NCBI GenBank assembly: GCA_021808195.1
Contig: JAKBCE010000001.1
Coordinates: forward strand, 199,753 to 263,752
Direction of reading: 5' to 3'
Length of the DNA: 64,000 nucleotides
Source: Pseudomonadota bacterium
GTDB taxonomy: Bacteria; Pseudomonadota; Gammaproteobacteria; Steroidobacterales; Steroidobacteraceae
In this document: piece by piece, positions 46,206-57,029 of the stretch
How the letters are laid out: each line of letters starts with the position of its first letter
How positions within the stretch are numbered: position 1 is the stretch's first letter
Translations under genes and position numbers: made by a program
Notes under the pieces: model-generated
Seen by the model: the letters and a program-made list of their open reading frames with translations, nothing else
What the model was told of the DNA's origin: nothing
Database searches by the model: none

Positions 46206-47828
46206 CGCCTCGGCGGGCTCGCTCGGGCATGCGCCGGCCTCCGTCCCGGGAAGTCCGTCCTGCGCACGCGTGATGCCTTCGAGAAACACGCGGCGATGCT
46301 CGGGCTGTTGGTAGAAGATCGCTGCAAGCTGAGGCATCGACATGTTCGTCAGTTGCGCCACCTGGGCGAGCGCCGCCTGAGCGGCGGGCTTGTCGTTCAA
46401 GTGTCCGTATGCGGACGCCATGAGACCGATACTGGTTGGCGAGGCACTGACATGGGTGGCCTCCTGGCTAAACGTCAGGGCTTCGGAAAATCGGCGCTGC
46501 GCTAGGCGAATCGACGCGAGCGCACCCAGTTGCAGGTTGCGGTTGGGCGAGAGCGGATCGAGGCGCATCGAGCGTTGCACACACTCTTCGGCCAATTGAA
46601 GTTCGCCGAGGGAAGTCGAGATAACCGCGCGCGCCAGCAGCGGGAATGAGGAACCTGGATTGAGTTCGGCGGCGCGGTCGGCCAGACGCGCCGCCATAGT
46701 GACCTCGCCCTGCAGCCAATAAGTCAGCGCGGCCGTTCCGAGCACCTGTGGGTCGTCGGAGCCACCGAGCAACGAGCGCTTGATCAGTTCCATCATGGCG
46801 TGGCCGTGAGCCGGCACGTCATCGGTCCACTGGTATTGTGCGATCACCGCGTGGCAGCTTGCTGCAAGGCTTAAGGCGAGAGCAAAATCCGGGTCGAGCT
46901 GCAGCGCACAGTTCAAAAGTTCCAGCGCCTTCTCGATGCCGGCGCGCGTGTACGTGCGAAATGGGACCAGTGCACGCAGATATAGCTCGTAGCTCTGCAG
47001 ATCAGAGGTCGGCCGCTTGGCCGAACGCTGGGCCTCCGCATTCTGAACGGAAAATTCGATTACACCGGCGACTCCGCTCGCAACCTCGTCCTGCAGGTCG
47101 AACACGTTCTCCAGGCGACCTTCGAAGCGATCGGCCCAGATCTGGGCGTCGGTCGATGAGTCGATCAGCTTGACGATGATGCGTATCTGCTCGCCGGCGC
47201 GGCGCACGCTGCCCTCGAGGATATAGCGCACCCCAAGTTTGCGGGCCACTTCGCTTGGCGTAAGCAGCTGGCCTTTGAGGCTGCGGCTCGAGCCACTGCC
47301 GATCACGAACAGAGTGCGGATCCGGGTCAATGCGCTGACAACTTCGTCCATTAAGCCGTCCACAAAGTACATCTGCTCAGGATCATTGCTGAGATTGGCG
47401 AACGGCATGACCGCAATCGACCGCTTGCTCGGCCATTCTGCCGATGCCGCGGGATGCGAATCGGCGAGAGGCTCGCCCCAGGGTGATACGGGGGCGATCA
47501 GCCGGTAGCCCCTGCGCACGACGTTGGCGATGTACTTCGGATCCCGGGGATCGTCTCCCAGAATGCGGCGCAAGGCGGCAATAGCCGCGTAGACGGAGTC
47601 GGGACTGACGACGACATCCTTCCAGACGGCATCGAGCAGCTCTTCGACGCTCAGAACCTGCCCAGGGCGCTCGGCCAAGCACACCAGCAGCCGCATCGCC
47701 CGCGGCTCGAGCTTGGTGACGACCCCGTTCTTGCAGATCTCATCGAGCGACGGATCTACGCGTAAATCGCCGATCTTCAGCAAGCGGTCACCCCGTGAGA
47801 TTACCGATAACGGCATCGATCCAGCCAT
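46155..47828 (-). CDS. Winged-helix (CadC/OmpR-type) regulator with TPR domain
   Basis: A transcriptional regulator of about 557 aa. The N-terminal Trans_reg_C winged helix spans residues 10-110 (LEPRAMRLLVCLAERPGQVLS, DAVWKDVVVSPDSVYAAIAALRRIL, IANVVRRGYRLIA). A cyclase-associated-like segment follows (SIAVMPFANLSNDPEQMYFVDG and RYILEGSVRRAG), then TPR repeats to the end. There is no obvious membrane helix, unlike CadC. ATG 47828 was chosen; a GTG at 47861 is possible. It is convergent with the FAD/ADC operon, which is its most obvious candidate target. Confidence 0.88.
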   Translation of the reverse strand: MAGSMPLSVISRGDRLLKIGDLRVDPSLDEICKNGVVTKLEPRAMRLLVCLAERPGQVLSVEELLDAVWKDVVVSPDSVYAAIAALRRILGDDPRDPKYIANVVRRGYRLIAPVSPWGEPLADSHPAASAEWPSKRSIAVMPFANLSNDPEQMYFVDGLMDEVVSALTRIRTLFVIGSGSSRSLKGQLLTPSEVARKLGVRYILEGSVRRAGEQIRIIVKLIDSSTDAQIWADRFEGRLENVFDLQDEVASGVAGVIEFSVQNAEAQRSAKRPTSDLQSYELYLRALVPFRTYTRAGIEKALELLNCALQLDPDFALALSLAASCHAVIAQYQWTDDVPAHGHAMMELIKRSLLGGSDDPQVLGTAALTYWLQGEVTMAARLADRAAELNPGSSFPLLARAVISTSLGELQLAEECVQRSMRLDPLSPNRNLQLGALASIRLAQRRFSEALTFSQEATHVSASPTSIGLMASAYGHLNDKPAAQAALAQVAQLTNMSMPQLAAIFYQQPEHRRVFLEGITRAQDGLPGTEAGACPSEPAEALPGNHDVAAAERLKVE

Positions 47829-48084
47829 GGACTCGACGCATTCTCTGCAGGGACGAGACACCTCTTTTGGATCGTATTAACGGGCCTGAGAGCTGTCAAT
47901 CGGCCTCCCCCTGAGGCCACCGGGCGCGCCGCCTTCAGAGAATCCCTAGACATCTTTCAAAGCGGTCTCAGGACTTCGCCCGCCTGTGAGGGGCACTGTG
48001 GCACCACGACCGAAGGGGCCCTGCCTGCCGGTCGCAGTGCAGACCGATCATCCAATTCATCGCAATACGCACGAGAACTCAACC

Positions 48085-48468
48085 ATGAATACGAACACGA
48101 TTTCTCGCAAAATCGCACTTCCGATTGCAGCCGCATTGCTCGTTGCGCTTGGCTCGGGCGCGTTTCCGGCCCCCGCGCACGCAGGCGACGTGCCCCGCGT
48201 GGCCGTGAGCTTCGCCGATCTGAATCTCTCCAATCATCTGGGTGCCGCAGTTCTTTACCGGCGCATCGAGGCCGCAGCCGTACAGGCCTGCAGAACCTCC
48301 TATCGATTCGATGAGACTGCTACAGCGCAGATCCGCAGGGTGCAATGCCAGCAGCGGGCGGTGCGTAATGCCGTCAAAACGATCCACGCACGTCTGCTGA
48401 TCGCCATTTACAACGCGCATCACCGCACGCCTCTGCGGAGCACGATCGAGGTGGCCCAGGCGCGCTGA
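48085..48468 (+). CDS. UrcA family protein
   Basis: A small (127 aa) secreted protein. The signal peptide is KIALPIAAALLVALGSGAF ending near APAHA. The mature part has the UrcA-family signature VAVSFADLNLSNHLGAAVLY, RRIEAAAVQACR, and a second Cys in QCQQRAVRNAV. UrcA proteins are frequent in sphingomonads and some gammaproteobacteria, with unknown function. ATG 48085 was chosen because the signal peptide starts there. Confidence 0.88.
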   Translation: MNTNTISRKIALPIAAALLVALGSGAFPAPAHAGDVPRVAVSFADLNLSNHLGAAVLYRRIEAAAVQACRTSYRFDETATAQIRRVQCQQRAVRNAVKTIHARLLIAIYNAHHRTPLRSTIEVAQAR

Positions 48469-48478
48469 ATGCGCAACG

Positions 48479-48502
48479 GGGCGGCGGCAGGCGCCGCCGC
48501 CC
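48479..48502 (+). terminator. Stem-loop after the UrcA gene
   Basis: GGGCGGCGGC (48479-48488) and GCCGCCGCCC (48493-48502) form a perfect 10-bp stem with a 4-nt loop, starting 10 bp after the stop. There is no T-run, so termination strength is uncertain. Confidence 0.6.
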
Positions 48503-49072
48503 GAGGCCGCAACCGGTGGACGGGTGGAGCATGCAAGAACACGCTTGGTCTCTGTGGCTAAAGCTCGATGCCGGAGCACGGTCTTTCTCCCCTTGCGCCA
48601 ACCGCCCGATCCTTCTAAGGCTTTCCGCCCCCCCCCAGAGCCGCCTTAAGGCGGCTTCACCCACCCCCATTGCGGTCCGTCCGATCGCAGAAATTCCTTC
48701 GCCGAATGCAGAGCCGGAGCCCCCCGCGCTCCGATATCCCACCTGGTGTGGTTTCGGATGAGCCCCCCGCCTCCCCGATCGACACGATCGAGAAGGCGGG
48801 CAGACCTTTGACCAGGCGCCCCCGCGAAATCGGCTTGGGACCCAGGGCTCAGCAACCGCTGCGACTGCGAGCGGGGGGCGGGAACGCGAGACCAGATCAG
48901 CAATTCCGCCAGCGGGGACGAGATGTCTCGAGCGCTCCGCGCCGTGCAGCGGCAGAATGCCATCCACGACGACCGTATGTGCCCCCCAGATGACCCGGCT
49001 GACCGCCACCTTGACGGTGGCAAAGCACCCTCCCGCTGCAGCCGGTCGAAACCGCGCCACATCGGACGCATG
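48503..49072. other. Intergenic region with an 18-bp perfect palindrome
   Basis: No supported gene. A perfect palindrome AGCCGCCTTAAGGCGGCT lies at 48639-48656, beside a run of nine or more C residues (around 48628-48636). It could be a bidirectional transcription stop for the convergent urcA-like and aldehyde dehydrogenase genes, or a protein site. A long minus-strand frame (48374-49060) crosses this region but its translation looks non-coding. Confidence 0.45.
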
Positions 49073-50554
49073 CTAATGCGCCATGGTCGCCAAAGCGGCG
49101 GCGTCGAGATGTGCAATCGTGCGAGTGTCCTGAAACGCGCGCACCCCCTCGATGCCCTGTTCGCGCCCCATGCCTGAAGCCTTCATGCCGCCGAACGGCG
49201 CGCGCAGATCGAGGCGAGTGGCGCCGTGGTCATTCACCCACACGTACCCGCAGACCATCTGGCCTCCAACCCGGTTGGCAGCGTGCGGATCTGCAGTCCA
49301 CACCGAACCGGCAAGACCGGCCCAGGTGTCATTTGCCATCCTGATCGCCTCAGCCTCGGTTTCGAATGGAATGACCGGGATGACCGGTCCGAACTGCTCT
49401 TCGGTCACGACACGCAATCTGAGGTCGGGATTGACCACGATGGCCGGGCGCACGAAATTTCCACCCGCCATATCCCGGCCCGGCAGCTCGCCAAACTCCA
49501 GCACCGTGGCACCGGATTCCTTCGCTTCCCTAATGAGACTCTCGACGAAGGCCTTCTGCGCAGGCGAATGCAACGGGCCCATGGTGGTGTCCTTATCGAG
49601 CCCGTAGCCGAGTTTGACCTTCTGCAGGCGCGCCGCAAGGCCATTGACCACCTCATCGACTCGCGAGCGGTGCACGAACAGCCGCTTGGCGTTCATGCAG
49701 ATCTGGCCAGTCGTGTCGTAGATTGCCGCGAACAGTCGATCCAGGTGCGTGCCGTCGAGGATGGCATCGGCAAGTACGATGGCGGCATCGTTGCCACCCA
49801 GTTCCAGCGTAACGCGCGTCAGGCTCGCGGATGCCAGCTCCATGATCCTCTTACCGCCGCCGACGGAGCCCGTGAAGCAGACTTTGGCCACGTCAGGATT
49901 GCAGATGAGTGGACTCATATTGAGATCGGGTCCGGTCACGACATTGAGCACCCCAGGGGGCAGTTCCCGGGCAATGCGCTCGACGACGCGGGTCGTGGCG
50001 AGCGGCGCGCTCAGCGGCGGCTTGACGATGACCGTGTTGCCGGCGAGTAGCGCGTGCGGCAACGATGCCCCCAGAATCGCAATGGGCCAATTGAATGGCA
50101 CGATGATGGAGACCACCCCAAGCGGCTGGTAGCGCACCGTGCTATGCACCGGAATCGCAGCAGGGATCGGCGGCAAGACCTTGGCCGCATCGACTTCATC
50201 GACGAGACTCAACGCCAGCTTCCAGCGCAGTTCGAGCACCAGGGAATCGATCCAGGCCTCCAAGCGGATCTTGCCATTCTCCTGCGACAGGACGGCAGCA
50301 TCCTCATCGCGGCTCTCGGCGATACCGGCGAGCGACGCCAGCATTCTTGCGGCACGTTCTCGCGGGGCGAGTGCCGCCCAACCCGCGTAGGCGGACTTGG
50401 CGGCCGCGACGGCATCGCGAACATCCTGCAGGCTTGCCGCTGCGGCATGACCAACGACCCGGCCCGGCTTGGCAGGATCGACGATTGTCATCTTGTCTGC
50501 AGTTTGACGTTGCTCGCCCCCGATGAACAGGGCAGTGGTTACTGGCGCTGACAT
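49073..50554 (-). CDS. Aldehyde dehydrogenase family protein
   Basis: An NAD(P)+-dependent aldehyde dehydrogenase of 493 aa. The catalytic Glu lies in VTLELGGNDAAIV and the catalytic Cys in TTGQICMNAKRLFV. The cofactor region is VVSIIVPFNWPI with the Lys in IVKPP. The C-terminal PFGGMKASGMGREQGIEGV is typical. ATG 50554 was taken as it gives the standard N-terminus. The aldehyde cannot be inferred; no pathway partner is adjacent. Confidence 0.94.
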   Translation of the reverse strand: MSAPVTTALFIGGEQRQTADKMTIVDPAKPGRVVGHAAAASLQDVRDAVAAAKSAYAGWAALAPRERAARMLASLAGIAESRDEDAAVLSQENGKIRLEAWIDSLVLELRWKLALSLVDEVDAAKVLPPIPAAIPVHSTVRYQPLGVVSIIVPFNWPIAILGASLPHALLAGNTVIVKPPLSAPLATTRVVERIARELPPGVLNVVTGPDLNMSPLICNPDVAKVCFTGSVGGGKRIMELASASLTRVTLELGGNDAAIVLADAILDGTHLDRLFAAIYDTTGQICMNAKRLFVHRSRVDEVVNGLAARLQKVKLGYGLDKDTTMGPLHSPAQKAFVESLIREAKESGATVLEFGELPGRDMAGGNFVRPAIVVNPDLRLRVVTEEQFGPVIPVIPFETEAEAIRMANDTWAGLAGSVWTADPHAANRVGGQMVCGYVWVNDHGATRLDLRAPFGGMKASGMGREQGIEGVRAFQDTRTIAHLDAAALATMAH

Positions 50555-51317
50555 GAGGCAATACCTCTTTGAACACTATCCGGCTACGGGATGGGCAATG
50601 CGCCCAGGCCGGCGCCATTTGCGAATTCAGCAGTCACCTGGCGCTGCTTGAGGCTGCGGGGGCAACTTCGGCCGAGAATAGGCTGCGCAGCGGCGCCAGT
50701 CTCGACTGATACGGAAATTCGTCGCACCCATCGGTTCTGCACTGTCATCACCGAGGCGTCCACCCGAACCGCAGCCCTGGCACCAGAGCACGAGCCTGCA
50801 GGCATGTCCGACACGCTCTCCGTGGTCCGCTTCGAATCGTCTCTTTTGCGTGGACGCCAAGGCCGGATCACGCACAGCGAAGCCGTCGCCGCGTACGCGC
50901 CGCTCGGCCAGTTCGCAGACCCGAGTGCCGCAACACGGAAAATCAGGATGTTGCAGCGATCTGCAAGGACTCGAGTTAGGCAATCCGAGTCGTCCCCGAC
51001 GAGATCGGCGCAACCTCACCGCGCAGCCGTCACATGCGCCTTGCCCTGCGCGATTCACTGAGCCGCTTGCAGCAGCCGCGCTCACCGGCACGGCAGGGCC
51101 GAACCGGCGCCACCTGCTCGTTTGCGTGCACCGGACGCTTCAGCTAGACTTGTGAGCCCGCTGCGAGCCACGCCCGCGCGGCCCCCGGCCCTCACGCGAC
51201 CTGCGACCGCCTGTCACCCGGCAGGATCGGGCATGACACTACGATCTTCGCGCCCCACTGGCACGGGCCGATTTATCCGGGCTCTCTACAATCGATTTGC
51301 CATCCGAACGGACAGAC
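50555..51317. other. Intergenic region between divergent aldehyde dehydrogenase and ybiT genes
   Basis: About 760 bp. Several frames of 90-155 codons overlap on both strands, none with recognisable domains; all are rich in Arg/Ala/Ser. It may contain a decayed gene, but I see no homology to support one. Promoters for both flanking genes are expected. Confidence 0.4.
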
Positions 51318-52922
51318 ATGCTTTCCACATACAACGTCACGATGCAGTTTGGGGCCAAGCCGCTGTTCGAACAGGTCACGGCCAAGTTTTCCGATGGTAA
51401 TCGCTACGGATTGATTGGCGCCAATGGCTGCGGCAAATCAACTCTGATGAAAATCCTGAGCGGGGAGCTCGAACAGAGTGCCGGCGATGTCGTGTTGCAA
51501 CCCGGCAGGCGCCTCGGCACCCTCAAGCAGAACCAGTTCGCTTACGAAGACGAACGGGTACTCGATGTGGTCATGCAGGGCCACGTGGAGATGTGGCGCG
51601 CGATGCAGGAGCGCGACCGCATCTACGCCGATCCAAACGCCACCGACGCGGACTACATGAAAGCGGCGGAACTCGAGGTTAAATTTGGGGAATACGGCGG
51701 TTACGATGCCGAAGCACGCGCCGGCAGCATCCTGATCGATATCGGCATCGTCGCTGCATTGCACGAACGCCCGATGCGCGAGGTGGCTCCGGGATTGAAG
51801 TTGCGTGTATTGCTCGCGCAGGCTTTGTTCTCCAAGCCGGACGTGCTGCTTCTCGATGAGCCTACGAACAACCTCGACATCCATTCGATTCGCTGGCTCG
51901 AAGGCGTACTCAACGACTATGACGCCACGATGATCATCATCAGCCACGATCGGCGCTTTCTCAACCAGGTATGCACCCATATTGCCGACCTCGATTATCA
52001 GCAACTGAAGATCTACCCCGGCAATTACGATGACTTCATGCTCGCATCGCTCCAGGCACGTCAGCGTGTCGAGGCAGCGAATGCCAAGGCCCAGGACCGC
52101 ATTTCCGATCTTCAGGAATTCGTGCGTCGCTTCTCGGCGAACGCCTCGAAAGCCCGCCAAGCGACCTCGCGGCGCAGAGAGCTCGAGAAGATCAAGCTTG
52201 AAGAGGTGCGGCCCTCCTCGCGACAAAATCCGTATATCCGCTTCGATCAGCGCAAGAAGCTCTACCACTCAGCCGTCTCCATCGAAGAACTTTCGTTTCG
52301 ATACCCAGGATCGGATGTCGATGTTCTGAAGAAGATCAGCTTTACCGTCCGAGCCGGAGAGCGGGTCGCCATCATCGGTGCAAACGGGGTCGGCAAAACC
52401 ACCCTGACACGGTGCCTGATCGGTGAGCTGAAGCCCTGCGCGGGCGAGATTACCTGGGTTGAGAACGCAGAACCCGGCTACATGCCCCAGGATCCGCAAG
52501 CGGAATTTGCCGAGAAGGTTGACTTATTTACCTGGATGTCTGAATGGACAGGCAAAGCGGACGACGATTTGATCGTGCGTGCCACGCTCGGGCGACTTCT
52601 GTTCTCCGGCGATGAAGTCAAGAAATCGGTAAAGGTGCTTTCGGGAGGCGAGAAGGGCCGGATGATCTACGGCAAGCTGATGCTCACCAAGCCGAACGTT
52701 CTAGTCATGGACGAGCCTACGAACCACATGGATATGGAGACGATCGAATCGCTGCAGACCGCACTTGAGTTATATCCCGGAACGCTGGTCTTCGTGTCTC
52801 ACGATCGGGAGTTCGTCAGCGGTCTTGCAACAAGGATCATTGAGCTGAGGTCCGACGGCACGATCGAGGATTTCTCCGGCACGTTCGACGAATATCTCGC
52901 CTCCCATCCGCTAGTCGCCTGA
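51318..52922 (+). CDS. ybiT: ABC-F family ATPase YbiT
   Basis: A cytosolic twin-ABC ATPase that acts on the ribosome. The 534-aa sequence closely follows E. coli Ybi[14 protein letters not shown], Walker [10 protein letters not shown], the degenerate first signature [17 protein letters not shown], Walker [14 protein letters not shown], the linker with [17 protein letters not shown], and the second site [30 protein letters not shown] 51318 matches the family start. ABC-F proteins in this branch modulate translation; some others protect from antibiotics. No drug-resistance context is visible here. Confidence 0.95.
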   Translation: MLSTYNVTMQFGAKPLFEQVTAKFSDGNRYGLIGANGCGKSTLMKILSGELEQSAGDVVLQPGRRLGTLKQNQFAYEDERVLDVVMQGHVEMWRAMQERDRIYADPNATDADYMKAAELEVKFGEYGGYDAEARAGSILIDIGIVAALHERPMREVAPGLKLRVLLAQALFSKPDVLLLDEPTNNLDIHSIRWLEGVLNDYDATMIIISHDRRFLNQVCTHIADLDYQQLKIYPGNYDDFMLASLQARQRVEAANAKAQDRISDLQEFVRRFSANASKARQATSRRRELEKIKLEEVRPSSRQNPYIRFDQRKKLYHSAVSIEELSFRYPGSDVDVLKKISFTVRAGERVAIIGANGVGKTTLTRCLIGELKPCAGEITWVENAEPGYMPQDPQAEFAEKVDLFTWMSEWTGKADDDLIVRATLGRLLFSGDEVKKSVKVLSGGEKGRMIYGKLMLTKPNVLVMDEPTNHMDMETIESLQTALELYPGTLVFVSHDREFVSGLATRIIELRSDGTIEDFSGTFDEYLASHPLVA

Positions 52923-54196
52923 GCGCGAACACGCCTCTGCAAGCGCTGAGGGTCGGGCAGTGCTTTGCTCGCAGCGGCACCGTGCTCGCGATTCGAATAC
53001 GCGCGAATTCAGCGCTGCATAGTCCTGCGCGAATTGTGTCCGCGATGACAAGTCGTGACCCCCATCACGACCGACTCGCTACCCGGGGTGGACGACAGCG
53101 CGCTAAGATCGGCGCGGAAACGAGCATTGCACGCGCTCTGTGCGCACCCAGCATAGGGCGTGCACACTCGTAAGGTAGCGGAGCCGGCTTGTAGCCGAGG
53201 GGCCATCCACTCGAGTATGAGCATGGTGCGGCAGTGAATTACTGAATCCGTCACAGGCAAATTGAGGGCCTCGAGCCATCCGGATTGGCTCTCAGCATAC
53301 GCCGCATTTTACCGATTTCGAGTCGATGATTCAGACTGAGTTGGTTTCCCTCAGATGCGCCGCAACAGATTTACGCGCACTCGACCCGTTCTCACTGCAG
53401 GACGCGAGTGCACCAGACTACGCCAGTGCCGTGTTCGCGGATGTGGCGAACGGGCCATGCCTTCCCGCCCGGCGCATGCGCCGGCCAGCTCGCCCGTCAT
53501 TGCACTCCGTCGCCATCGCGACGTCCATGGCATACGAGTCTGAGTCTGAGTTCGAGCGCACGGACGCACTCCGCGCGACTTTCCTTTTCGTACCTCCGCC
53601 GTGCTTACCAATGATCGCGACCCAAGTCTTCAGCACAACCAAGCTCGAAGCGCTCAACGGCCGCGGCAGCCGAGGTGCTCGCGTAAGCCATAACCTCGCA
53701 GACACCGTGGCGGTCGTCGACGAAAGTTTCCTCTCATTGATGAAGTGCGCAACGCGCCAGAGAATCTTCGTGACTGGGTCGCAAAGCAAATTTCGTGACG
53801 ACTCGATGCACCGGAGTTTCTCGATGCTCGACCGGGCCATGTACGGGGCGGCCCGGACAGTCCGTCCCACGTTCCCGTTCTCATCAAATTCTTTGAACGG
53901 TTTGTGCAGTTGCGACTGCCCGCATATGAACTCATCCGATTCACTTCATGCACATCTCCCACACTCCGGCACATGCGGTCTGCTGGCCTTTCTTATCATG
54001 TGGCTGAAATGCTCGCGGAACAGGAGGACGCGAGCCGGCCACTCGGCATAGTGTGGCGTCGGCGCACTCATTCACTGAATTCTGTATCCCCGGCGAGCGT
54101 TTACTAGAATGTGGTTGGCGTTCCAGACTGTATTCCATAGTCGAGAAAGCGATGCAGATGGCCATTGACGATCAGCTTCTGAGGCTGATCAACAGG
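52923..54196. other. Gene-poor, apparently decayed region
   Basis: About 1.27 kb. Base composition shifts toward lower GC and the frames on both strands (for example 53326-54051 plus and 53418-53870 minus) have no motif I recognise and no codon-bias support. It marks the transition into the accessory region and may be remnants of insertion sequences or old toxin-antitoxin cargo. Confidence 0.45.
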
Positions 54197-54506
54197 ATGA
54201 GTCGGGTACGGAGGCGAGGTCTGCAGGCACACATTCACGACGGTCGATCAGAAGCGTCCTTTGCTGATTCTCACCCGCGATCCTGCAATCACGGTCCTGA
54301 ACTCCGTCACCATAGCGCCGATCGCATCGACGATACGAAGCATCCCCACCGAAGTGATACTGACCAAAGAAGATGGACATCCCCACGCCTGCGCAGCGAA
54401 GTTCGACAACCTTGATGCCGTGCCCAAGGGCCAAATTGGGGAGAACATTGCGCAATTGTCACCGCATAAAATCAAACAGGCAAAGGCGCCGTCTCGTTTG
54501 CGCTAG
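54197..54506 (+). pseudogene. Frameshifted MazF/PemK-type toxin gene
   Basis: MazF-family toxins cleave mRNA. ATG 54197 begins MSRVRR in one frame, then a one-base shift near 54210-54215 moves the reading into the frame GEVCRHTFTTVDQKRPLLIL. From there the family sequence is clear: LLILTRDPAITVLNSVTIAP, IASTIRSIPTEVILTKEDG, and AAKFDNLDAVPKGQIG, with the expected length to stop 54506. No in-frame ATG or GTG opens this second frame; a TTG at 54261 would lose the N-terminal strand. An antitoxin upstream cannot be recognised. Most likely inactivated; a sequencing error is the main alternative. Confidence 0.75.
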
Positions 54507-54808
54507 CGTTGAACGAATATTGAATCTTTTTACACAATCGGCTGTAGTGACGTACTTGTTTCAAGCAATGAGGCCGATCGAATGCCCGGGGCCGTTCAGA
54601 GGTACAAATCGCCGAAGCCTCCCATCGGTCGAGGACCGACTTAAGGGGTCAGGTCAGTGGATTTACTTGCTTTCTTGACTCATCGCGGCGTAACCCGTCC
54701 CCGGCAGCGGGCATGGCAGCCATCCGCAGGTTATTTCGCCGCGCACCGGCCGCATTTCAAGGGCGCGGCAGCCGGGTCCCGAGGTTTTCACCATGAGGTC
54801 GGCTCACG
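54507..54808. other. Short intergenic region before the LLM oxidoreductase gene
   Basis: About 300 bp with no gene. AT-rich stretches near 54510-54560 could hold a promoter, but I see no confident boxes. Confidence 0.35.
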
Positions 54809-55795
54809 ATGGCCATGATTCCGCTTTCTATTCTCGATCTGTGCCCCATCAACGAAGGGGGCTCGGCGACCGAGTCCATTGCCAACACCGTCGATCTTGC
54901 CCAACACGCGGATCGCTTCGGCTTCACGCGCTACTGGATGGCTGAGCATCACGGCATGCCCGGCATAGCCAGTGCAGCAACCTCGGTGTTGATCGGCCAC
55001 GTGGCGGGTGAAACTTCGCGTATTCGCGTAGGTGCGGGTGGCATCATGTTGCCAAATCATTCACCGCTGCAGATAGCCGAACAGTTCGGCACGCTCGCGG
55101 CTATATATCCCGGGCGCATCGACCTGGGACTGGGGCGCGCGCCAGGCTCCGATCAAGTGACCTCACGGGCATTGAGGCGCAAGTTGAACACGGATCCGGA
55201 TGAATTTCCGCGTGACGTGCTGGAACTGATGGCGTATTTCGAAGGCAACGGTCCGGTGCGTGCGGTGCCGGGCGAGGGCCATGCGGTTCCGATCTGGATC
55301 CTGGGCTCCAGCCTCTTCGGCGCGCAGCTCGCCGCGACGCTGGGATTGCCATATGCCTTCGCCTCGCATTTTGCGCCCGCTCAAATGCTGGATGCGATTG
55401 CCTTGTATCGCGCGCGCTTCCGGCCGTTGCGCCATCTGGACAAGCCATACGTGATGTTGGGCTTCAATGTCGCGGCTGCGGACACGGATGTCGAGGCGCA
55501 CTACCTTGCTTCCTCCTGGCAGCAATCCTTCGTAAATTTGCGCACCGGCCGTCCGGGACGCCTTCCGCCGCCGGTGGAAGGCTATCTCGAATCCCTGCCG
55601 CTGCAAGGTCGCATGCTGCTCGATCAGGTACTATCATGCTCCGCAATCGGCTCGCCTGGCGTGGTGGCGGACGGGATTCATGCGTTTGTCGAGAAGACCG
55701 GCGCTGACGAGTTGATGTTGACCACCAACATGCACGACCATGCGGCGCGCCGCCACTCTTTTGAAATCGTGGCCAGCCTGATCAAGACTTCCTGA
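54809..55795 (+). CDS. LLM-class flavin-dependent oxidoreductase (bacterial luciferase-like)
   Basis: An FMNH2- or F420-type monooxygenase/oxidoreductase of 328 aa in the MsnO8/YhbW-like group. Markers are [47 protein letters not shown] and [15 protein letters not shown] 54809 was chosen, since the conserved strand SILDLCP starts a few residues in. Single-component members are widespread and mostly uncharacterised. It may be the last host gene before the cassette array. Confidence 0.92.
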   Translation: MAMIPLSILDLCPINEGGSATESIANTVDLAQHADRFGFTRYWMAEHHGMPGIASAATSVLIGHVAGETSRIRVGAGGIMLPNHSPLQIAEQFGTLAAIYPGRIDLGLGRAPGSDQVTSRALRRKLNTDPDEFPRDVLELMAYFEGNGPVRAVPGEGHAVPIWILGSSLFGAQLAATLGLPYAFASHFAPAQMLDAIALYRARFRPLRHLDKPYVMLGFNVAAADTDVEAHYLASSWQQSFVNLRTGRPGRLPPPVEGYLESLPLQGRMLLDQVLSCSAIGSPGVVADGIHAFVEKTGADELMLTTNMHDHAARRHSFEIVASLIKTS

Positions 55796-55898
55796 GCCGA
55801 GAAGATCTTCTGCATGGCGAGGTCATTGACGGCTGGCTGGCTTGCCGCGTTCAAAGGCGGAAGCGGAGATATTCCTGTGAGCCGCTTCCTCGAGATCG

Positions 55899-57005
55899 TT
55901 GTCACTATCGTCGACGGTAGGTGGGCTAGCCCTTACCGGAAGGGTATCGAACCCTCTGGATTCCATCGAAAGGTCGCCATCCGCCACATCGGATCTCCTC
56001 CTAGGCAGGATGCAGGGCCTCGGATTTGATCTTCGCCGCGAGGCGCAGCTGAGCACTCTGACCGAGGACGTGGTCCGCTCGAGTGACATCGAAGGCGAGA
56101 TTCTCGATGCTGATCAAGTCAGATCCTCGATCGCACGGCGGCTTGGCATGGACATCGGCGGACTTGCGTCGGTCGATCGCGATGTCGAGGACGTGGTCGA
56201 AATGATGCTCGACGCAACCACGCATTACGCGCAGGCTTTAACGGCAGACCGATTGTTCGACTGGCACGCCGCACTCTTCCCGACGGGTCGCAGCGGGATG
56301 CAAAAGATCGCTGTCGGCAAGTGGCGCGATGACAGCAGCGGGCCGATTCAGGTCGTCTCAGGCCCGATCGGGCGGCAGAAAGTGCACTACGAAGCGCCAC
56401 CGGCTGCGCGGATCCCGGAGGAAATGAATCGCTTCCTACGATGGTTCGAATCTCCTAGCGATGCCAACCCACTGTTCGTTGCGGGGCTCGCGCACCTGTG
56501 GTTCGTCACTGTCCATCCATTTGACGACGGCAGCGGGTGCATCGCGCGCGCAATTGCCGACATGGCACTCGCCCGTTCCGAGCGCAGCAGCCAGTGCTTT
56601 TACAGCCTGTCAGGACAGATCCGCAGCGAGCGTGCTGAGTATGACACGATGCTCGAACGTACGCAGAAAGGCACACTCGACGTTATGCTGTGGCAGGAAT
56701 GGTTTCTCTCGTGCCTGAAGCGTGCGATCGAATGCTCGCAAGACTCGCTCCGCGCCGTCTTATAGAAGGCCCATTTCCGGGAACGCTTCGCATAGCGACC
56801 ACTGAACGCACGGCAAGTGAAGGTGCTAAACCAGCTTCGCGACGGCTTCGTGGGGAAGCTCACCACCTCGAAATGGGCAAACTGACCAAGTGCTCACAGA
56901 ACACTGCTTAGCGCGACATCCTGGATCTCGTCGAACGGGGGCGCGCTGCGCAATGATCCCGCCGGCGGCCGAAGCACCAGCTACTCGCTCGCAATCAGCG
57001 ACTGA
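55899..57005 (+). pseudogene. Decayed fic gene (paralogue of the intact fic at 61819)
   Basis: The frame to 56765 closely follows the intact Fic downstream (LGFDLRREAQLSTLTEDVV, RLFDWHAALFPTGRSGM, WFVTVHPFDDG). Decay signs are several. The catalytic motif reads HPFDDGSGCIAR, with the nucleotide-binding Asn and Arg changed to Ser and Cys. The N-terminal DUF4172 part is out of frame before about 56000. A CAA-to-TAG nonsense change stops it at 56763-56765. The remaining C-terminal HTH part has further stops and shifts until a homologous end at 57005. The first att-like repeat follows 24 bp later, as after the intact gene. Confidence 0.88.
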
Positions 57006-57029
57006 CGCCGGAACCACTCCAAGAAATGC

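Noticed and set aside
48374..49060. 228-codon minus-strand frame after urcA
   Set aside because: It crosses a perfect stem-loop and a palindrome, overlaps urcA and has no recognisable domain.
53326..54051. 241-codon plus-strand frame in the decayed region
   Set aside because: No motif, Ser/Arg-rich, and overlapping frames on the other strand look equally plausible; not supported as a gene.
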